Shown: one piece after another, positions 60,923-64,000 of the stretch | How the letters are laid out: each line of letters starts with the position of its first letter | Numbering within the stretch: the first letter of the stretch is position 1 | NCBI GenBank assembly: GCA_001604105.1 | Contig: LVAQ01000027.1 | Location: 48,149 to 112,148, forward strand | Source of the DNA: Clostridiales bacterium Firm_11 | GTDB lineage: Bacteria; Bacillota; Clostridia; Christensenellales; Aristaeellaceae | DNA: 64,000 nt | Direction: 5' to 3' | Translations under genes and position numbers: made by a program | The notes under the pieces: generated by a model | What the model saw: only the letters and a program-made list of their open reading frames with translations | Told to the model about the DNA's origin: nothing | Databases searched by the model: none

Positions 60923-60972
60923 ATTATACCGTAAAGTGCACGAGCATGCAACCAAATTGTTAGTCAATCTAA
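60923..60972 (-). promoter_or_regulatory. Promoter and possible operator of the SDR-oxoamine synthase operon
   Basis: On the minus strand TTGCAT (60951-60946) and TATAAT (60928-60923) are 17 bases apart. Just upstream, TTAG-TCAAT-CTAA (60960-60972) is the core of a longer imperfect palindrome, suitable for a regulator. The remaining bases to 61206 show nothing recognisable. Confidence 0.6.
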
Positions 60973-61206
60973 TCAAATCTTTGCGAAAGCGCAGGAAACA
61001 TAAGCGATTGCGCCAAGAAGAACTGTGTTTGGCGCCTGTCTGGATGGCGCTGGTAACAATCGGAGAACAATGCCATAAGAAGAAAAAATGACCAGCAAGC
61101 GGAAGCCGCGCGCAGGCCATCAAACGATGAGATCAAAAGTAAAAGGCAGGGAAGGCGGGTGTCAAATCAAGTTTAAGGCTACTGCCAGCGAGCCGGGGGC
61201 GAGGGA

Positions 61207-62304
61207 TTACAGGTGTTGCGCTAGAATCTCGGCAATGCGTTCGCTGGCGTGGCCATCGCCGTAGGGGTTTTGGGCGTGCTCCATCTCGTGGTACTTTTCG
61301 GGGTTTTGAAGCAGCGCCATTACGGCCTCATAGATATGCTGTTCGCCGGTGCCCACAAGCCGGAGGGTCCCAGCCTGCAAGCCCTCCGGGCGCTCGGTGG
61401 TATCACGCATCACAAGCACGGGTTTGCCCAGGGAGGGCGCTTCCTCCTGAATACCGCCGCTATCGGTCATAATCAGGTAAGCACGCGCCATGACGTTGTG
61501 AAAATCCAGCACATCCAGCGGTTCAATCATGTGAATGCGTTCCTGATCAGAGAAACAGCGACGTGCCATATCCCGCACCTTCGGGTTCATGTGCAGGGGA
61601 TAGATGAGTTTGACATCCGGCGTTTCATCCACCACGCGGCGGATGGCTGTAAACATATGCTTCATGGGTGTGCCTAAGTTTTCCCTGCGGTGGGCAGTCA
61701 GTAACAGCAGCCTGCTGCCGCGCGCCCATTCAATCTCAGGGTGGGAATAATCCTCCCGTACGGTGGTGGAAAGCGCATCGATCACGGTATTGCCCGTCAC
61801 ATAGACGGCGCACTCGGGCTTGCCTTCCCGTATCAGGTTTTGTTTGCTCATTTCCGTAGGCGCAAAATAAAACTTCGCGATTAAATCCACGGCCTGACGG
61901 TTAAACTCTTCGGGGAAAGGGGAATGCAGGTTGTACGTGCGCAGCCCCGCCTCCACATGCCCCACCGGAATCTGGAGGTAGAAACAGGCAAGCGAGGTTA
62001 CAAAAGCGGTGGATGTATCGCCGTGTACCAGTACCACATCCGGCTTTTCCGCTTCCAGAATCTCGCGGATGCGCAAAAGGATGTTCACGGTCACATCAAA
62101 GAGTGTCTGCTTCTGTTGCATGATACACAAATCGTACTTCGGGGTCACCTGAAAGCAGTTCAAAATTTGATCCAGCATCTGACGGTGCTGCCCCGTGACG
62201 CAAACAACGGTCTCGAATGCTGGATGACGCTCAAGCATATGTACCAGTGGGCACATCTTGATCGCTTCCGGTCTGGTGCCGAAGATGAGCATCACTTTTT
62301 TCAT
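61207..62304 (-). CDS. wecB: UDP-N-acetylglucosamine 2-epimerase (non-hydrolysing)
   Basis: The 365-residue GT-B-fold enzyme begins KVMLIFGTRPEAIKMCPLV and has VCVTGQHRQMLDQ, VHGDTSTAFV, GHVEAGLRTYN, PFPEEFNRQ, LTAHRRENLG and TDSGGIQEEAPSLGKP. It interconverts UDP-GlcNAc and UDP-ManNAc for teichoic acid linkage units or capsule. It follows murI after 38 bases on the same strand, so both could be co-transcribed wall-precursor genes. The ribosome site is weak (AGGTTGG). Confidence 0.96.
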   Translation of the reverse strand: MKKVMLIFGTRPEAIKMCPLVHMLERHPAFETVVCVTGQHRQMLDQILNCFQVTPKYDLCIMQQKQTLFDVTVNILLRIREILEAEKPDVVLVHGDTSTAFVTSLACFYLQIPVGHVEAGLRTYNLHSPFPEEFNRQAVDLIAKFYFAPTEMSKQNLIREGKPECAVYVTGNTVIDALSTTVREDYSHPEIEWARGSRLLLLTAHRRENLGTPMKHMFTAIRRVVDETPDVKLIYPLHMNPKVRDMARRCFSDQERIHMIEPLDVLDFHNVMARAYLIMTDSGGIQEEAPSLGKPVLVMRDTTERPEGLQAGTLRLVGTGEQHIYEAVMALLQNPEKYHEMEHAQNPYGDGHASERIAEILAQHL

Positions 62305-62342
62305 GCGTTAACCAACCTAACCCGCTGCATGCAGCGTTCGAT

Positions 62343-63173
62343 CTAACCCTGCCATTGTACCGTACCCACTGTTGAATTGCAACCTGTGTCGCCCTGCTTC
62401 ATCGCCAGGGCAAACCACGCGCGCATGCGCTGGGGCGTATCATCACCCGCCGCGGTGCTCAGGTATGTGATGCGACCGCCTGGCATATTTTCGCCGGCAC
62501 TGTTTTTGCGCAGGCCATGTGTTTGAAGCTGATCGCGCAGCCGCCTTGCTGTGCCGGCGTTGCCGTCAACCAGCAAAGTACCCTGCGGCAGGCAGGCCGC
62601 AAGCGTGGGGCGGAGGAATACGTAATGCGTACAGCCCAGCACCACGGCCTTGACGGGCATTCGAAGATGCACAGCAAGCAATTCGTTGATCCTGGCTTGA
62701 ATCCTGGAGCCGCTAGTTTCGCCCGCCTCGATCAGCTCCACAAGTCCGGGGCAGGGCACGGGCACCGCATGCTTGCCGTACTGCGCCATCAGGGTTTGGA
62801 ATTTCGGCAGTCGCAGGGTCATGGCGGTGGCCATCACCAGCACGCTGCCTTCACCCGGCAGCAGGGCGGCGGGTTTCAATGCCGGTTCCATGCCAATGAT
62901 GGGAAGGCTGTAATCATGCCGCAGGGTTGCCGCCGCGGCGCTGGTAGCGGTATTGCATGCCAGTACAATGGCTTTGCAGTCAAGCCGTATCAGCCTTTCT
63001 ACCGCGTTACGCGTGAGCGCCAGCACCGCCTCGGGCGTGCGATCGCCATAAGGGGCATGCAGATTATCGCCTAAAAATATGAAATCTTCATCAGGCAGAA
63101 GCCTTGCTGCTTCCGCAAGCACGCTAATCCCGCCAAAGCCGCTGTCAAACACGCCGATGGGACGCATGTCCAA
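62343..63173 (-). CDS. murI: Glutamate racemase
   Basis: The protein of about 276 residues has the Asp/Glu racemase fold with RPIGVFDSGFGGISVL, the first catalytic cysteine in LACNTATSAAAATL and the second in VLGCTHYVFL, both with the expected neighbours. It makes D-glutamate for peptidoglycan in the cytoplasm. The start is uncertain: TTG at 63173 sits eight bases after GGAGG, ATG at 63167 is 15 bases away, and GTG at 63182 overlaps the site. The glycine and proline-rich C-terminal tail after residue 245 is longer than usual. Confidence 0.94.
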   Translation of the reverse strand: MDMRPIGVFDSGFGGISVLAEAARLLPDEDFIFLGDNLHAPYGDRTPEAVLALTRNAVERLIRLDCKAIVLACNTATSAAAATLRHDYSLPIIGMEPALKPAALLPGEGSVLVMATAMTLRLPKFQTLMAQYGKHAVPVPCPGLVELIEAGETSGSRIQARINELLAVHLRMPVKAVVLGCTHYVFLRPTLAACLPQGTLLVDGNAGTARRLRDQLQTHGLRKNSAGENMPGGRITYLSTAAGDDTPQRMRAWFALAMKQGDTGCNSTVGTVQWQG

Positions 63174-63286
63174 CAAAACCACCTCCGTAATGCCCCCATT
63201 ATAGACTTGGGCGCATGCTTTTGCAAGGCGGTTATCCGCAGGGAATCATGGGCTGGCGTCGATGGAATTGCGCGGCGTGCAGAGCA

Positions 63287-63778
63287 TCAGCCGCCGGAAG
63301 CATTGATAATTGCGTTGGTCTGTATGCTCAGGTTATCGATACTGCTAATCAGCGAAGCCAGCGAGTCATTTACCTTTTGGCCGCTGGAGAGCCTTGCGTC
63401 ATAGGTATCGATGATGGCATAAAGTTCGTCAAAAGTTTCCTGCTGATAGAGACGCCCCACCTCGCCAAACATGCCGACGTTCAATTCGTTGATGACCTCA
63501 ATGCCATGCACATACTGGCGTACACGGCCAAGCACGTTGCTGGTGCTGGTGGACCCCAGGCGACTTAGCGTATTGGTCTGGCTGACGGCGTGTTGGATTT
63601 CCGAACGCAGTTTGGAATTGCGCTGGGTTTCAAAATGCGATTCGCTCAGGCCGCCTACGCCCACCAGACGAAGCAGCACAAAAGCAGCAACAATGATCAC
63701 AATGATCATCAAAATGGGACGATAGCGGTTGGAGCGCATGATCGCGTTAAAGCGGCTGTGATTGGAGTAGCGATACAA
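63287..63778 (-). CDS. Single-pass membrane protein of unknown function
   Basis: The 163-residue protein has a basic N-terminus (MYRYSNHSRFNAIMRSNRYR), one membrane helix (PILMIIVIIVAAFVLLRLVGV) and an extracytoplasmic helical part with polar heptads (SEIQHAVSQTNTLSRLG, FDELYAIIDTYDARL, SLASLISSIDNLSI). It resembles small envelope proteins of Clostridia, but I know no function. GGAGGG precedes the start. It is encoded upstream of murI and may belong to the same transcript, 105 bases apart. Confidence 0.8.
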   Translation of the reverse strand: MYRYSNHSRFNAIMRSNRYRPILMIIVIIVAAFVLLRLVGVGGLSESHFETQRNSKLRSEIQHAVSQTNTLSRLGSTSTSNVLGRVRQYVHGIEVINELNVGMFGEVGRLYQQETFDELYAIIDTYDARLSSGQKVNDSLASLISSIDNLSIQTNAIINASGG

Positions 63779-63874
63779 AAGTAACCCTCCTTTGAGAAAC
63801 GATGGTCAACATCCACGCGGCTGGATCGTGCTTCGCGTACTATTCAGGATGAGTATAAACCAAATTCGTAATAA

Positions 63875-63903
63875 ATTATACCACAGTGCCGCACCGGGGT
63901 AAA
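63875..63903 (-). promoter_or_regulatory. Possible promoter of the 163-residue membrane protein gene
   Basis: TTTACC (63903-63898) and TATAAT (63880-63875) on the minus strand are 17 bases apart. The last 97 bases of the window hold nothing else recognised. Confidence 0.5.
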
Positions 63904-64000
63904 GGCTGCTTAACCATGGGCTTGTTCACGCTTGTTTCGGGCGGATTGAAAAAACAAGTGCAACAAAACGGAACCCGAAAAACACGTTAAGAGGATGATA

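Overview
The window looks like a chromosomal segment of a GC-rich anaerobic member of the Bacillota, most likely class Clostridia. Evidence for this is the predicted valine T-box before valS, an FMN (RFN) riboswitch before ribU, the yceD-rpmF pair, pta-ackA acetate formation, a two-subunit Fe-S fumarase, and consensus sigma-A promoters with strong AGGAGG ribosome binding sites. No rRNA, tRNA, CRISPR array, transposase or phage gene was recognised. The exact genus cannot be told from the sequence.

Layout. 1-107 is the tail of a membrane protein. 506-4868 is a four-gene phosphonate operon: phosphonopyruvate decarboxylase, a sugar-phosphate-type nucleotidyltransferase, a cytidylyltransferase/PEP mutase fusion and a phosphonoacetaldehyde reductase. 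This should give a 2-hydroxyethylphosphonate headgroup and activate it with a nucleotide. 5000-5270 holds a duplicated terminator flanking an intergenic repeat. 5287-13289 carries envelope and secreted proteins (DUF3048, L,D-transpeptidase, two small secreted proteins in an AT-rich patch), a HAD phosphatase and a divergent AraC/MFS pair. 13422-19824, mostly minus strand, has an amino-acid ABC transporter, fumarase, a phosphoesterase and a parvulin lipoprotein with a coiled-coil insertion. 20009-27130 (plus) holds murC, an orphan solute-binding protein, galK, riboswitch-ribU and tsaE-tsaB-rimI.

27445-29693 (minus) has a MarR-GNAT fusion and an rRNA methyltransferase. 29965-34415 (plus) has deoB-punA (nucleoside salvage) and a site-2 protease with scpA-scpB (chromosome condensation). 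tmcAL is divergent from pta-ackA. Then come yceD-rpmF, the T-box with a small membrane protein and valS, and a solitary rsmH. 43974-51287 (minus) has a DEAD-box helicase, a MarR-controlled heterodimeric ABC exporter and a nadR-like NAD salvage enzyme. 51756-53566 (plus) has birA, then arsR with a small ferredoxin. 53625-63778 (minus) has recQ, rsmI, a two-gene lipid-like operon, wecB, murI and a small membrane protein.

The most interesting locus is 56744-60873: a 1098-residue fusion of an acyl-AMP ligase, an acyl carrier protein and a PLP-dependent alpha-oxoamine synthase, translationally coupled to a short-chain dehydrogenase. The order suggests that a fatty acid is activated, held on the ACP, condensed with an amino acid to an amino-ketone, and reduced to an amino-alcohol, that is, a sphingoid-base-like lipid. 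The product is an inference. Together with the phosphonate operon 50 kb away it raises the possibility of unusual envelope lipids or glycans in this organism.
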